64,000 nucleotides of DNA from JBCDJG01 sp038748065 (GTDB taxonomy: Bacteria > Pseudomonadota > Gammaproteobacteria > Pseudomonadales > Halieaceae). This document shows positions 8,448-19,871 of this stretch, piece after piece (within the stretch, counting starts at the first letter, position 1; each line of letters begins with the position of its first letter). Location: the NCBI GenBank assembly GCA_038748065.1, contig JBCDJG010000024.1, forward strand, positions 1-64,000. Reading direction: 5' to 3'. The notes below the pieces were generated by a model, which saw only the letters and a list, made by a program, of their open reading frames with translations, ran no database searches and was not told where the DNA came from. Made by a program: the position numbers and the translations under genes.

Positions 8448-9818
8448 ATGAGTAGATGGGAATGTATCGTTTGCGGCCTGGTATACGACGAGAAAGAAGG
8501 TTGGCCTGACGATGGCATTGCGCCCGGCACGAAGTGGGAGGATGTTCCCGAGGACTGGCTGTGTCCTGACTGTGGCGTCGGCAAGGAGGACTTCGAGCTG
8601 CTTGAAGAGTCTGCTGTCGAAGATACCCCTCATCACGAGGAGCCGGTCGTTGATAAGGTGCATCCACCCGTGGTCATTCTCGGCACCGGCCTTGCGGGCT
8701 ATGGTCTGGCGAAAGAGTTTCGCAAGCATGACCAGGAAACGCCCCTGATCCTGATAACGTCCGACGACGGGCGATCTTACTCCAAGCCCATGCTGTCCAC
8801 TGGCTACACGAAGGGCACGGAAGCTGATGACCTGGCACAGCTCGATGCGGGTGGCATGGCACGCATGCTGAAAGCCAGCGTATGGACGATGACCAAGGTC
8901 AACGAGATCGATACCGAGCAACAGCTGATAAAGGTCGGCGATGCCCAAACTGCTGTGCATTACAGCAAACTGGTGCTGGCCGTGGGCGCCAACGTGATCC
9001 GCCCGCCAATTACCGGGGATGGGCTGGAACTGGTCTACTCCGTCAATGACCTGCTGGACTTCGATGACTTCCGCACGGCCATGAAGAAAAACGACGTGAA
9101 GAAGGTCTGTTTGATTGGCGCCGGACTGATCGGTTGCGAATACACCAACGACCTTCTTAACGGTGGCTTCGAAGTAGAAGCCGTCGACCCGCTGGGCTAC
9201 TGCCTGCCGACGTTGCTTCCTGAACCCGCCGGTCGAGCTGTGCAGGCCGCGCTGGAAGAGAAGGGCGCCAAGTTTCACTTCGGCCCGCTGGTGACTGAAG
9301 TTAACAAGTCCGACAGCGGCGTGCGCGTGACCTTGAACAATGGCGAGACGATCGATGCCGATCTGGTCGTTTCCGCCGTCGGGGTGCGTCCCCGGGTTGA
9401 CCTGGCCCAGGCCTCCGGGATCGAGGTGAACCGCGGAATTACAACCAATCGCCTGCTGGAGACCAGCGCGCCTAATGTATACGCCATGGGCGACTGCGCC
9501 GAGGTTAATGGCCATGTGCTGGTCTATGTGGCGCCGTTGATGGCGGCCGCGCGAGCACTCGGCAAAACCCTCGCGGGTGAGGCCACTGAGGTTGCCTACC
9601 CCGCTATGCCCGTGACGATCAAAACGCCGGCCTGTCCGGTGGTAGTAGCGCCGCCGGCGCAGGGCGCGGAAGGTGATTGGTCGATCTCTCAGGATGGCAA
9701 CAGCGTAAAGGCGGAGTTCCGAAACGCAGGCGGCGAGCTCCTAGGCTTTGCCCTAACGGGTGATGCAACCAGAGAGAAGATGGCGCTGCAGAAGGAACTG
9801 CCGGCCATTATGGGCTGA
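8448..9818 (+). CDS. Rubredoxin-rubredoxin reductase fusion protein
   Basis: 456 residues. Residues 1-55 are a complete rubredoxin with iron-binding cysteines 6, 9, 39 and 42 (CIVCG and CPDCG). After a short acidic linker (about 50-72) comes an FAD/NADH oxidoreductase: FAD motif [11 protein letters not shown] near 79, NAD motif [10 protein letters not shown] near 225, and the second FAD motif [11 protein letters not shown] near 345. It should pass electrons from NADH through FAD to its own iron centre, and on to a monooxygenase, alkane hydroxylase or peroxide/superoxide reductase. Pseudomonas has separate rubA1, rubA2 and rubB genes at this place (from memory). The ATG at 8448 has an upstream purine-rich ACGGAG; the frame extends back to 8235 without homology. 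Confidence 0.92.
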   Translation: MSRWECIVCGLVYDEKEGWPDDGIAPGTKWEDVPEDWLCPDCGVGKEDFELLEESAVEDTPHHEEPVVDKVHPPVVILGTGLAGYGLAKEFRKHDQETPLILITSDDGRSYSKPMLSTGYTKGTEADDLAQLDAGGMARMLKASVWTMTKVNEIDTEQQLIKVGDAQTAVHYSKLVLAVGANVIRPPITGDGLELVYSVNDLLDFDDFRTAMKKNDVKKVCLIGAGLIGCEYTNDLLNGGFEVEAVDPLGYCLPTLLPEPAGRAVQAALEEKGAKFHFGPLVTEVNKSDSGVRVTLNNGETIDADLVVSAVGVRPRVDLAQASGIEVNRGITTNRLLETSAPNVYAMGDCAEVNGHVLVYVAPLMAAARALGKTLAGEATEVAYPAMPVTIKTPACPVVVAPPAQGAEGDWSISQDGNSVKAEFRNAGGELLGFALTGDATREKMALQKELPAIMG

Positions 9819-9837
9819 GGCCGTATACGGGCGGCCT
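9818..9837. terminator. Possible bidirectional hairpin between convergent genes
   Basis: AGGCCG (9818-9823) and CGGCCT (9832-9837) form a six-base-pair stem around an eight-base loop, in the 17-base gap between the convergent rubredoxin fusion and recG. There is no T-run, so termination is only suggested by position. Confidence 0.35.
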
Positions 9838-11899
9838 AAACCCAACCGAAGCGCTGGCCGGCCCCGGTCCAGCGCGACACCAGTGGCGCTGCGCGCTCCG
9901 GATGCTCGGCGGTGATCTGACTAGCAAGTGCCTGTACCCTGTCCAGCAGGTCGGCATGGCCGGGGAGTTGGGCTACACGAAACTCCATCAGCCCGGTCTG
10001 CCGCGTGCCCAGCACTTCGCCGGGCCCACGCAGTTCAAGGTCCTTTTCCGCAATGTAGAAACCGTCTGTGCTTTCGCGCATTGCATTCAGCCGTTCCTTG
10101 CTCTGCCTGCCTAGCGGAGGCTGGTACAAGAGCACACAGTGGCTGGCGATGGACCCGCGCCCTACGCGGCCGCGCAATTGGTGTAACTGAGCGAGGCCAA
10201 GGCGTTCAGGGTTTTCGATGATCATTAGGCTGGCATTGGGCACATCCACACCAACCTCAATCACTGTGGTTGCTACCAGCACCTGCAGGTCACCCGCCTT
10301 GAAGGCCGCCATAACGCCTTCCTTATCCGCCGCTTTCATACGGCCGTGAACCAGGCCCACCTCAATGCCTGGCAGGGCCTTCTGCATCTCCTCGAAAGTG
10401 GCCTCAGCCGCCTGCGCCTGCAGGGCTTCACTCTCTTCAATGAGCGTGCATACCCAGTAGGCCTGTCGGCCCTCGGCACAGGCAGCGGCAACGCGCTCCA
10501 TCACCCGGCCCCGACGCTGCCCGTCGATAAGAACAGTTTCCACGGGCGTGCGACCGGGTGGCAGTTCGTCTATGACGGAGCAGTCGAGGTCGGCATAGGC
10601 CACCATGCTGAGGGTGCGGGGAATGGGTGTGGCGGTCATAACCAGCTGATGGGGACGGGCGCCGGCCCTGGCCTTGTCGGTGAGGGCCAGTCGCTGATGC
10701 ACGCCAAAGCGGTGCTGTTCGTCCACGATCACCAGACCAAGACGATCGAAGACCACGTCATCCTGGAAGAGGGCGTGGGTCCCAATCACCATGGCGGCAT
10801 GCCCCGTGCTCAGGCGCTCAAGGGTGGCCGCGCGCTTTTTACCCTTGCTACGCCCAGTCAGCCAGCAGAGCTCGATGTCCAGGGGCTCGAACCAGCCACA
10901 AAAGTTGCGCCAGTGCTGCTCCGCCAGGATTTCTGTGGGTGACATTAGCGCGACCTGGTAGCCATTGGCGATGGCCTGCAGCGCAGCGGTCGCCGCGACG
11001 ACGGTTTTGCCTGAGCCGACGTCACCCTGCACCAGTCTCAGCATGGGCACCTCAGTTTGCAGGTCGGCGCTGATTTCTGCCATTACGCGCCGCTGGGCGC
11101 CTGTGGGTGAGAAGGGCAGGTTTTCAAGGAATCGATGCTCCAGCCCGCCACCAGCGCTGAGCGCGGGCGCCGGTCGTTCCTGTTGCTGCTGGCGAAGCTG
11201 CTGTAGAGACAGGTTATGTGCGACCAGCTCTTCCACCGCCAGGCGCAGCTGCGCAGGGTGTTGCCCCTCGCGTAACTGCCCCTGGGGTGCCTCCGGTGGT
11301 GGCGCGTGCAGGTAACGCAACGCCTCGGCCAGATCGAAATCAATGCCGGGCGTATCGGGTAATAGCTCCCGCGGGCCATCGCGGTCAAGGTAAGTGATTG
11401 CCTGCTCGCACAGCTTGCGCCACTGGTTTTGGCTGATGCCTTCGGTCGTGGGATAGATCGGTGTCAGGGTATCCTGCTCGATGAGTTCGCCCTCATCCAG
11501 CTGGCGGTACTCCGGGTGATACAGTTCAAGGCCACTCGGCCCTCGTCTGGCCTGGCCAAAGCAGCGCAGCCGCGCGCCGGGCAGCAGGCGATTCTTCTGG
11601 GCGGCGCTGAAATGAAAGAAGCGCAGCGTCAGGGTACCGCTGCCGTCCTGCATTCTGACCACCAGGCTGCGGCGTCGACCGTAGGCGATATCCGCGAGCT
11701 TTACCTCGCCCTCAACAACGACCTCGTCGCCATCCTGCAGAGCGCCTATCGGGGTTACACGAGTTCGATCCTGGTAGCGAAGCGGCAGGTGAAAGAGTAA
11801 GTCTTCTATGCGCTGTATGCCGTAGTCCGCGAGCTTTTTCGCCAACGCTGGGCCGACGCCGCGCAATTGCTTCACCGGGTAATCTGCTATACCCGCCAT
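9836..11899 (-). CDS. recG: ATP-dependent DNA helicase RecG
   Basis: 687 residues, full length. It remodels stalled replication forks and branch-migrates recombination intermediates. The N-terminal wedge domain begins KQLRGVGPALAKKL and includes the OB fold. Helicase motif I is GDVGSGKT near residue 290, motif II DEQH near 395, motif III TATPIPRTL, and motif VI QLRGRVGRG near 590. The start ATG shares one base with the oxyR stop (TGATG), giving a coupled oxyR-recG pair as in Pseudomonas. Confidence 0.97.
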   Translation of the reverse strand: MAGIADYPVKQLRGVGPALAKKLADYGIQRIEDLLFHLPLRYQDRTRVTPIGALQDGDEVVVEGEVKLADIAYGRRRSLVVRMQDGSGTLTLRFFHFSAAQKNRLLPGARLRCFGQARRGPSGLELYHPEYRQLDEGELIEQDTLTPIYPTTEGISQNQWRKLCEQAITYLDRDGPRELLPDTPGIDFDLAEALRYLHAPPPEAPQGQLREGQHPAQLRLAVEELVAHNLSLQQLRQQQQERPAPALSAGGGLEHRFLENLPFSPTGAQRRVMAEISADLQTEVPMLRLVQGDVGSGKTVVAATAALQAIANGYQVALMSPTEILAEQHWRNFCGWFEPLDIELCWLTGRSKGKKRAATLERLSTGHAAMVIGTHALFQDDVVFDRLGLVIVDEQHRFGVHQRLALTDKARAGARPHQLVMTATPIPRTLSMVAYADLDCSVIDELPPGRTPVETVLIDGQRRGRVMERVAAACAEGRQAYWVCTLIEESEALQAQAAEATFEEMQKALPGIEVGLVHGRMKAADKEGVMAAFKAGDLQVLVATTVIEVGVDVPNASLMIIENPERLGLAQLHQLRGRVGRGSIASHCVLLYQPPLGRQSKERLNAMRESTDGFYIAEKDLELRGPGEVLGTRQTGLMEFRVAQLPGHADLLDRVQALASQITAEHPERAAPLVSRWTGAGQRFGWV

Positions 11900-12798
11900 C
11901 AGTCCCTTAGGGCGTCACAGAGTATATCGATGGCCTGATGGCGCGGATAGGACACGCGCCATGCCAGGGCGATGGTGCGCCTCGGTGGCTCACCCAAAAA
12001 AGGGCGAACAGCGAGCGTGTCTTCGGCATACTGTGCGATGTCAGCTGCGGACCGCGGCACAACCGTAAGACCAAGCCCGCTGGCGACCATGTGTTTGAGT
12101 GTCTCCAGCGAGCTACCTTCAAGCACGGTATGGCCAGCGTCCTGGCTGGCAATGAGCGACTCCTGCAAGCCGGGACAGGCCTCCAGCACCTGGTCACGAA
12201 AGCAGTGCCCTTCGCCCATCAGCAAAACCTCCTGACCAGCGAGTGCTGCCGGATCAATGGCTTGCTCCTCGGCGAGGGGATGATCTTCGCGCATGAGTAC
12301 CACAAAAGGCTCATCGTAAAGATCACGTGTAACGACCTCTGGCTCGTTGAAGGGCAGCGCGATGAAAATGGCATCGAGCTCGCCGGCGCTGAGCTTTTTA
12401 CGCAGCACGGCGGTATAGCTTTCTTCAATATACAAGGGCATTTGCGGCGCAATGGCCTGCAGGCCGCGCACCAGCTTGGGGAACAGGTAGGGTCCTACCG
12501 TGAAAATCGCGCCCACAGACAGCACGGTACCCAGCGGGTCCTTGCCCAGCTCTGCCAGATTCACGAGGTTAGTCGTTTCCTGCAGCACGGTCTGTGCCTG
12601 GGCGGCAATTCGCTCTCCAATAGCGGTTGCTGCTACCTTATGGCGGGACCGTTCGAACAGTGCCACGCCGAGCTCGTCCTCCAGCTTCTTGATCGCCACG
12701 CTCAATGTGGGCTGGCTGACGTTGCATTGCTCGGCGGCGCGCCGGAAGTGACCGGTCTCGTAGAGGGCAACAACGTAGCGCAGTTCTGTTAGGGTCAT
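11899..12798 (-). CDS. oxyR: Hydrogen peroxide sensor/regulator OxyR
   Basis: 299-residue LysR-type regulator. The winged helix-turn-helix is at residues 2-60 (LRYVVALYETGHFRRAAEQC). The peroxide-sensing cysteines fall exactly at positions 199 and 208 (GHCFRDQVLEAC), the same numbers and spacing as in E. coli OxyR, so disulfide-switch sensing is expected. It probably controls dps, yaaA and recG, although no OxyR operator was firmly located in the window. The 41-base gap to the divergent epimerase-like gene must hold both promoters. Confidence 0.96.
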   Translation of the reverse strand: MTLTELRYVVALYETGHFRRAAEQCNVSQPTLSVAIKKLEDELGVALFERSRHKVAATAIGERIAAQAQTVLQETTNLVNLAELGKDPLGTVLSVGAIFTVGPYLFPKLVRGLQAIAPQMPLYIEESYTAVLRKKLSAGELDAIFIALPFNEPEVVTRDLYDEPFVVLMREDHPLAEEQAIDPAALAGQEVLLMGEGHCFRDQVLEACPGLQESLIASQDAGHTVLEGSSLETLKHMVASGLGLTVVPRSAADIAQYAEDTLAVRPFLGEPPRRTIALAWRVSYPRHQAIDILCDALRD

Positions 12799-12839
12799 GG
12801 AGTTCCAGCGGATAGGTGTAGAACGCTATAGTGTAACCA

Positions 12840-13703
12840 GTGAGGGATTCTCTAATAAACAGCAAATCTGTTCTTGTGATCGGCTGCGGTGATCTCGGCC
12901 AACGTGCCGGCGCACGCTTGAAAGACGCCGGCTTTGCGGTCACGGGCAGCCGGCGCAATCCCGATGTCCTGCCCGACTGGATAGAGCCGCTTACTGCGGA
13001 CTATGGCAGCGCGCAGGAGATGGCGCAGTTGCAGGCGCTGGCGCCTGATTACCTGATCGCTACACAGGTGCCATCTGAGTACAGTGTCGACGGCTATCGG
13101 CGCGGATTCAGCCAGGGTATGGCTAATATTCTGGCGGGTCTTGGAGGGCATTGCCCGCGGTTCACGATCATGGTGTCCAGCACGCGCGTCTACGCGTCCG
13201 GGGACGGCAACTGGGTGGATGAGGACAGCCCTCTAGCGCTGGACGATCCTCGCGCGCTCGCCATCATTGAGGCAGAGCAGCAGCTTATGCAATCGGGCCT
13301 GCCCGCCGCTGTGGTGCGCTTCGGCGGCATATATGGCGATGAGCGCGGGCGCCTGCTTGGCCGGATTGCGCGAGGTGAAATCAATGGTCCAGAGCCTGTG
13401 GTCTATGGCAACCGCATACACCGCAACGATGCGGGAGCCTTTCTTGCCTTCCTGCTGACCGCGGCCGACGCAGGTCGCCCTCTTCCCGGTTATTACACCG
13501 GCGTTGACGATACACCGGCGCCGCGTCACGAGGTCGAGACCTGGATAGCCAGCCAACTCGGTATAGAGACTCACGAGTTATCGCCGCCGGAGACCTCGCC
13601 CGCGCATAAGCGTTGCCGTAATACGGCGATGAGAGGTACAGGCTTCGAGCTACAGTACCCAACCTACCAGGCGGGCTATTCGGAAGTGCTGAGCAGACGC
13701 TAG
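12840..13703 (+). CDS. NAD(P)-binding epimerase/dehydratase-like protein (YeeZ-like)
   Basis: 287 residues, an atypical short-chain dehydrogenase. The N-terminal dinucleotide motif VLVIGCGDLGQRAGARL is near residues 10-26, followed by MVSSTRVYASGDGNWVDE and VVRFGGIYGDER, as in NAD-dependent epimerases. The catalytic YxxxK is not apparent, so the activity is doubtful. The frame starts with GTG (12840); no nearby ATG exists. It is divergent from oxyR and its end overlaps the convergent ridA by four bases. Confidence 0.75.
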   Translation: MRDSLINSKSVLVIGCGDLGQRAGARLKDAGFAVTGSRRNPDVLPDWIEPLTADYGSAQEMAQLQALAPDYLIATQVPSEYSVDGYRRGFSQGMANILAGLGGHCPRFTIMVSSTRVYASGDGNWVDEDSPLALDDPRALAIIEAEQQLMQSGLPAAVVRFGGIYGDERGRLLGRIARGEINGPEPVVYGNRIHRNDAGAFLAFLLTAADAGRPLPGYYTGVDDTPAPRHEVETWIASQLGIETHELSPPETSPAHKRCRNTAMRGTGFELQYPTYQAGYSEVLSRR

Positions 13704-14083
13704 ACCGAGAGAATGGCCTCAACCTCAATATCCACGCCCTTGGGCAGGGCCGCGACCTGCACGCAGGCACGTGCGGGATAGGGCTCGTTGAAGAAGCCAG
13801 CCATCACCTCGTTAACAGCGGCGAAATCACCGAGGTCCGTCAGCGAAATATTGATTTTAACGGCATCATTAAGCGTGCCACCTGCGGCGGCCGCGACCGC
13901 CGTGAGGTTATTGAAGACCTGCACCGCCTGGGCACTGATATCGCCCTCGACGATCTCCATGCTACCGGGGACCAGCGGAATCTGGCCCGACAGCCAGACT
14001 GTGTTGCCTACTTTAACGGCCTGAGAATAGGGGCCAATGGCTTCGGGGGCGTCAACGGTAGAGATAACGGCGCGGTTGCTCAT
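13700..14083 (-). CDS. ridA: RidA family reactive intermediate/imine deaminase
   Basis: 127 residues, full length. It hydrolyses reactive enamine/imine products of PLP enzymes such as threonine dehydratase. The family motif GPYSQAVKVGNTVWLSGQIPL is at residues 17-37 and the catalytic arginine lies in YPARACVQVAALPKG near residue 105. It begins 10 bases after the spoT stop on the same strand, as in other gammaproteobacteria (gmk-rpoZ-spoT-ridA). Confidence 0.96.
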   Translation of the reverse strand: MSNRAVISTVDAPEAIGPYSQAVKVGNTVWLSGQIPLVPGSMEIVEGDISAQAVQVFNNLTAVAAAAGGTLNDAVKINISLTDLGDFAAVNEVMAGFFNEPYPARACVQVAALPKGVDIEVEAILSV

Positions 14084-14093
14084 ACTGGTGTCC

Positions 14094-16211
14094 TCAGTTT
14101 TTGATACGGGTAACCCGGCGCAGAGACTGCAGACTCCGCAAGCGTTTCATGATGTGGGCGAGATGCACCCGGTTTTTGACCTGTAGCTCGAGGTCCACGT
14201 AAGTGAACTGGTGATCCTTGTCCGAGGTCGTGATTTTTTCGATATTCACACCCATGCTATTTATTCGGGTGGCGATCACTGCAATCATGCCGCGTCGGTT
14301 CTCCACCTCGATACGCAGGTGAACCAGATATTCGCCCTCGACGTTTTCATCCCAGCGCAGGGCCACCAATCTGTCTTCCTTGTCTCGCATGTCATGCAGA
14401 TTGCGGCAGCTTTCGCGATGCACGACGACGCCCTTCTCCGAGCTCAGGTAGCCTTCGATGGCATCGCCCGGGATGGGGTGACAGCACTTGCCGAAGGTGA
14501 GCATAAACCCCTCGGTACCGCGAATTGCCACTGGCGGCGCATCGCTCTCACCCTCGCCGGGCGCGCCGGATTCCACCTTTCCTAGAAGCTGCTGGGCCGT
14601 GATGCCGGGCAAGCGATTGCCTCGGGCGATATCCTCATAGAGATCATCGATGGCGCCGTAGTTGTGGCCCTTCAGGTAGTCGCGCAGCTCCTGCTCCGGC
14701 AGCTCGTCCAGGCGCCGATCGAAGGCGGCGAAGCCCTTATCGAGGAGCCGCCGGCCAAGGGTGACGGAGTCATCCCGGGTCTGGTGCTTCAGGTAGTGAC
14801 GGATGTTGGTGCGCGCCTTGGCCGTAACGGCGTAGTTGAACCAGGAAGGATTGGGTCGGGCACCCGGTGCTGTGAGAATCTCCACCGTTTGACCGCTTTG
14901 CAGAGGCTCTGATAGTGGAGCCAGGCGTCGGTTGATACGGCAGGCGACGCAGCTATTGCCGACGTCGGTATGGACAGCGTAGGCGAAGTCGACAGCGGTA
15001 GCGCCGCGGGGCAGCTCCATAATGCGGCCCTTGGGCGTAAAAACGTAGATCTCATCCGGAAACAGGTCGATCTTGACGCTTTCAATGAACTCCAGCGAGT
15101 TCCCGGCGCGCTGCTGCATTTCCAGCAGGCCCTGCACCCACTCCCGGGCACGGGCATGGCTGCCGTTGGCGTTTTGCCCATCGCTTTTGTAAAGCCAGTG
15201 GGCCGCGATCCCGTTGTTGGCCATCTCTTCCATTTCCCGGGTGCGGATTTGAATTTCTATCGGGACGCCGTGCATGCCCATCAGTCCGGTATGCAGGGAT
15301 TGGTAGCCGTTGGCTTTGGGGATGGCGATGTAATCCTTAAATTCGCCCGGGATAGGTTTGTAGAGGCTGTGGATGCAGCCGAGTACCCGATAGCAGGTAT
15401 CAACGGAGTCCACGATGATGCGGAAGGCGTAGATATCCATGATCTCTGAAAAGGACTTACGCTTCGACTTCATTTTTTTGTAAATGCTGTAAAGGTGCTT
15501 TTCGCGCCCGACCACCTCGACCTCGTGGCCTTCTTGCGCCAGGGTAGAGCTTATCTGGTGGCTTATTTTTTCGACCAGCTCCTTGCGATGGCCGCGTGCG
15601 CCTCCCAGCGCCGCGCGAATGCGCCGCGCGCGCATGGGATAGAGGGCGGAAAAGCCCAGGTCCTCGTATTCGATACGCACATTGTTCATGCCCAGTCGCA
15701 TGGCGATCGGGGCGTAGATGTCCAGTGTTTCTTTGGCGATTCGCCTGGCCTTTTCCGGCTTCAGTACGCCAAGGGTGCGCATGTTGTGCAGGCGATCCGC
15801 TAGCTTGACCAGTATGACGCGGATGTCGCGGGCCATCGCTAGCGCCATCTTCTGGAAGTTTTCCGCCTGCTTTTCTTCCAGCGTATCGAATTCAATCTGC
15901 GTCAGTTTGGACACGCCATCGACGAGGTCAGCGACCGCAGGCCCAAACTGGGCGCCAATGGCTTCTTTGGGAATGCCGGTATCTTCGATGACGTCGTGCA
16001 GCATGGCCGCCATCAGGCTCTGGTGATCCATGTGCATGTCTGCCAGGATGCCGGCGACAGCGAGTGGGTGGGTCACATAGGGCTCGCCGGAACGCCTTAG
16101 CTGACCGAAGTGGGCCTGCTCGGCGAAGTAATAGGCGCGTTTTACGTAGTTGCTCTGCTCGGGATTGAGATAGCTGCGGAGCGTGGAGTCGAGGGCATCA
16201 ATGGTTTGCAT
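14094..16211 (-). CDS. spoT: Bifunctional (p)ppGpp synthetase/hydrolase SpoT
   Basis: 705 residues. It makes and degrades the stringent-response alarmone. Domains in order: HD hydrolase with MLHDVIEDTGIPKE near residues 70-84; synthetase domain with IHSLYKPIPGEFKDYIAIPKANGYQSLHT near 280-310; TGS (PKGRIMELPRGATAVDFAYAVHTDVG) near 390; a Cys-containing linker (GKCCHPIPGD) near 585; and a C-terminal ACT domain. The intact hydrolase motif and lone copy in the window favour the SpoT type over RelA. It lies 32 bases after rpoZ. Confidence 0.97.
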   Translation of the reverse strand: MQTIDALDSTLRSYLNPEQSNYVKRAYYFAEQAHFGQLRRSGEPYVTHPLAVAGILADMHMDHQSLMAAMLHDVIEDTGIPKEAIGAQFGPAVADLVDGVSKLTQIEFDTLEEKQAENFQKMALAMARDIRVILVKLADRLHNMRTLGVLKPEKARRIAKETLDIYAPIAMRLGMNNVRIEYEDLGFSALYPMRARRIRAALGGARGHRKELVEKISHQISSTLAQEGHEVEVVGREKHLYSIYKKMKSKRKSFSEIMDIYAFRIIVDSVDTCYRVLGCIHSLYKPIPGEFKDYIAIPKANGYQSLHTGLMGMHGVPIEIQIRTREMEEMANNGIAAHWLYKSDGQNANGSHARAREWVQGLLEMQQRAGNSLEFIESVKIDLFPDEIYVFTPKGRIMELPRGATAVDFAYAVHTDVGNSCVACRINRRLAPLSEPLQSGQTVEILTAPGARPNPSWFNYAVTAKARTNIRHYLKHQTRDDSVTLGRRLLDKGFAAFDRRLDELPEQELRDYLKGHNYGAIDDLYEDIARGNRLPGITAQQLLGKVESGAPGEGESDAPPVAIRGTEGFMLTFGKCCHPIPGDAIEGYLSSEKGVVVHRESCRNLHDMRDKEDRLVALRWDENVEGEYLVHLRIEVENRRGMIAVIATRINSMGVNIEKITTSDKDHQFTYVDLELQVKNRVHLAHIMKRLRSLQSLRRVTRIKN

Positions 16212-16243
16212 GTCGGGTTGCGTCGGCGATGCCCTCGCGGCAA

Positions 16244-16513
16244 TTACAGGGGATGTTGCTGCTCGCTGGCCTCCATGACCTCTGCCAGCTCTTGCTCGGC
16301 CTCGAGCTCTTCTTCGCGCGTGAGAATGTCGGGCGTGACGTGGCCCTCGGCGATTTCACGCAGCGCGATCACAGTGGGTTTATCGGATTCTTCTTCCACC
16401 ATCGGGTCCTTGCCGCCGGTAGCCAATTGACGAGCGCGCTTGCTCGCGACCATGACCAGCTCAAAGCGGTTGGAGACGTTGTCGAGACAGTCCTCTACGG
16501 TTACACGTGCCAT
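16244..16513 (-). CDS. rpoZ: DNA-directed RNA polymerase omega subunit
   Basis: 89 residues. The start [20 protein letters not shown] is the conserved omega N terminus, followed by [12 protein letters not shown] and [13 protein letters not shown]. It helps assemble beta-prime and forms part of the ppGpp site, which fits its operon with spoT. The frame is open upstream to 16600 but the ATG at 16513 is the family start; a TATAAT box lies about 35 bases upstream. Confidence 0.97.
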   Translation of the reverse strand: MARVTVEDCLDNVSNRFELVMVASKRARQLATGGKDPMVEEESDKPTVIALREIAEGHVTPDILTREEELEAEQELAEVMEASEQQHPL

Positions 16514-16547
16514 GTGATGCAATCCTGCAAATGTGAGCGAGCCGGTA

Positions 16548-16576
16548 ATTATAGCTTTATCGACAGTCCGGCGAAA
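16548..16576 (-). promoter_or_regulatory. Probable promoter for rpoZ-spoT-ridA
   Basis: On the minus strand a perfect TATAAT -10 box sits at 16553-16548. Seventeen bases upstream is TTTCGC (16576-16571), a poor -35. Transcription would start near 16541, giving a short rpoZ leader. The perfect -10 is the main support. Confidence 0.5.
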
Positions 16577-16668
16577 GCGCTGCAATTGCGTAAAAGTCAC
16601 CCCTGCGAAGGCGCTATGTGAAAGAGGAAAGCGAACGGGAAAGGAAGAAATACAGGCTGAGCGCTGGG

Positions 16669-18154
<1,486 letters not shown>

Positions 18155-18297
18155 AATCGTACTCGTGTCACGGCATCAGGGAGCTGCGAGTGTAACAGCT
18201 TGGCCAGACAGCTCACAGCTACGCTCCTACCGAAGCTTGCGACTGCGTAGTGACCGGAGCTCGCGTATACTGCCCGCTTTTCTGCAGGAGCAGCCCC

Positions 18298-19017
18298 ATG
18301 CAGCGTCCCAGCGGCCGCGCCCCCGATCAGTTGCGCGATATCAGTATCACCCGTGACTTTACCTGCCATGCCGAAGGCTCCGTGCTGGTATGCTTCGGCC
18401 AGACCCGCGTGATTTGCACCGCCTCTGTGGAGGAGGGCGTACCTCGCTTCCTGCGTGGAAGCGGTGAGGGCTGGATCACCGCTGAGTACGGCATGCTGCC
18501 TCGTTCTACCGGCACTCGGATGGGCCGCGAAGCCAGTCGCGGTAAGCAGGGCGGACGCACGGTGGAAATCCAGCGCCTGATCGGCCGCTCACTGCGCGCC
18601 GCGGTTGATCTGAAAAAGCTGGCAGACTTCACCATCACGATTGATTGCGATGTGATACAGGCCGATGGCGGTACGCGCACCGCCTCAATTACCGGCGCCT
18701 GCGTTGCCCTCGTTGACGCCATTAACCACCTGCAGCGCAAGAAACTGATCGAAGCTGACCCGCTGAAGCAGATGGTGGCGTCGGTGTCGGTCGGCGTTTA
18801 TGAGGGGGTGCCGGTACTGGACCTCGACTACCCCGAGGATTCTGCGGCGGATACGGATATGAACGTCATCATGGGCGAAGACGGCGGATTCATTGAGGTT
18901 CAGGGCACGGCTGAGGGTGCCCCCTTTGCTCGCTCTGAGCTGGACGCCATGCTCGATCTCGCCAATGTGGGTATAAAGGAGCTGATCGCGAAGCAAAAGC
19001 TCGCGCTCGCAAGTTAG
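18298..19017 (+). CDS. rph: Ribonuclease PH
   Basis: 239 residues. A phosphorolytic 3-prime exonuclease that trims tRNA precursors. [21 protein letters not shown] is the family start, followed by [21 protein letters not shown], the phosphate-binding [16 protein letters not shown] near residue 88, and [16 protein letters not shown] with the catalytic aspartates after it. The ATG at 18298 follows GCAGGAG. The stop overlaps the end of the convergent crc by four bases. Confidence 0.97.
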   Translation: MQRPSGRAPDQLRDISITRDFTCHAEGSVLVCFGQTRVICTASVEEGVPRFLRGSGEGWITAEYGMLPRSTGTRMGREASRGKQGGRTVEIQRLIGRSLRAAVDLKKLADFTITIDCDVIQADGGTRTASITGACVALVDAINHLQRKKLIEADPLKQMVASVSVGVYEGVPVLDLDYPEDSAADTDMNVIMGEDGGFIEVQGTAEGAPFARSELDAMLDLANVGIKELIAKQKLALAS

Positions 19018-19778
19018 AGCTCGATGTCGTAATCCATGATGATGGGCGCGTGGGTAGAGAACTCGCGGCTTTTATAGATGGCGCCATAGTCCACTGAGAA
19101 CTGCAGGCCCTTGGAAATGATATGGTAATCAGTGCGCCATCCGTTGCTGCTGCGATCACCCTCCGGCCACCAGCTGAACTCATCCTGGTCGGAGTTAATC
19201 TCACGGAAAGCATCTACATAGCCTTCTTCGAGTAGCTCCGCCATCCACTGGCGCTCTTCCGCCAGGAAGCCCGAGGTGTTGCAGTTGCGATCAGTGTCCT
19301 GCACGTCTACCGGGGTATGCGCCAGCTGCCAGTTACCACAAATAATAAACTCGCGCCGCTTGTTGCGAACTTTTTGCAGATGCGAACCCAACAGCCCGAA
19401 AAATTCGTTCTTGCGCTGCTGTTCTTCTGGTTTCTCGCTGTCTGCGGTTGGTGCCAGCAGGCAGCCCACACTCAGATTTTCGTAATCGGCCTGGATGTAA
19501 CGACCTTCCATGTCAAAGTCAGAAAAGCCGAGGCCCGTCATAATCGCCTTCGGTAGCTGGCGACAGTACAGCGCGACGCCGTTGGCCTTGCCGTCAACGT
19601 CATCAAAGAAATAGGCGTTGTAGTCAGAGGGGAAAAACAGATCGTCCTGCAGATCGTATTCCGAGCAGCGTAAATCCTGAATGCAGATAAAATCCGCATC
19701 CTGATCCGCCAGCCACTCGTAAAAGCCCTGCGCCGCCGCGTCCTTGATACCGTCGGCGCTGAAACTGATGATGCGCAT
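19014..19778 (-). CDS. crc: Catabolite repression control protein Crc (degenerate exonuclease III fold)
   Basis: 254 residues, near the 259 of Pseudomonas Crc. In pseudomonads Crc works with Hfq to block translation of catabolic mRNAs. The fold is that of exonuclease III, but its active site is altered: NxNG near residue 8 is SADG, the metal-binding LQET glutamate is QDL (Asp35), GDFN is GNWQ and SDH is STH. These losses match Crc, which is not a nuclease. [25 protein letters not shown] and FSWWPEG are Crc-like. It sits between rph and pyrE, the classic crc position. The ATG at 19778 starts [10 protein letters not shown]. Confidence 0.9.
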   Translation of the reverse strand: MRIISFSADGIKDAAAQGFYEWLADQDADFICIQDLRCSEYDLQDDLFFPSDYNAYFFDDVDGKANGVALYCRQLPKAIMTGLGFSDFDMEGRYIQADYENLSVGCLLAPTADSEKPEEQQRKNEFFGLLGSHLQKVRNKRREFIICGNWQLAHTPVDVQDTDRNCNTSGFLAEERQWMAELLEEGYVDAFREINSDQDEFSWWPEGDRSSNGWRTDYHIISKGLQFSVDYGAIYKSREFSTHAPIIMDYDIEL

Positions 19779-19871
19779 TATTAGCCCCATTATTAGAGAG
19801 GGAGTATGATACCCGACCCCACTCTCACAGAATAGACTGCTCACGGGGATGCTGCTCAGGCCAGACAAAAA

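Noticed and set aside
8247..9515. Long minus-strand frame opposite the rubredoxin fusion
   Set aside because: The opposite strand encodes a complete rubredoxin and reductase; this frame has no motif and is a shadow.
12799..12839. OxyR operator between oxyR and the divergent gene
   Set aside because: ATAG and CTAT are present but 10 bases apart, whereas the OxyR half-site spacing is seven; not convincing.
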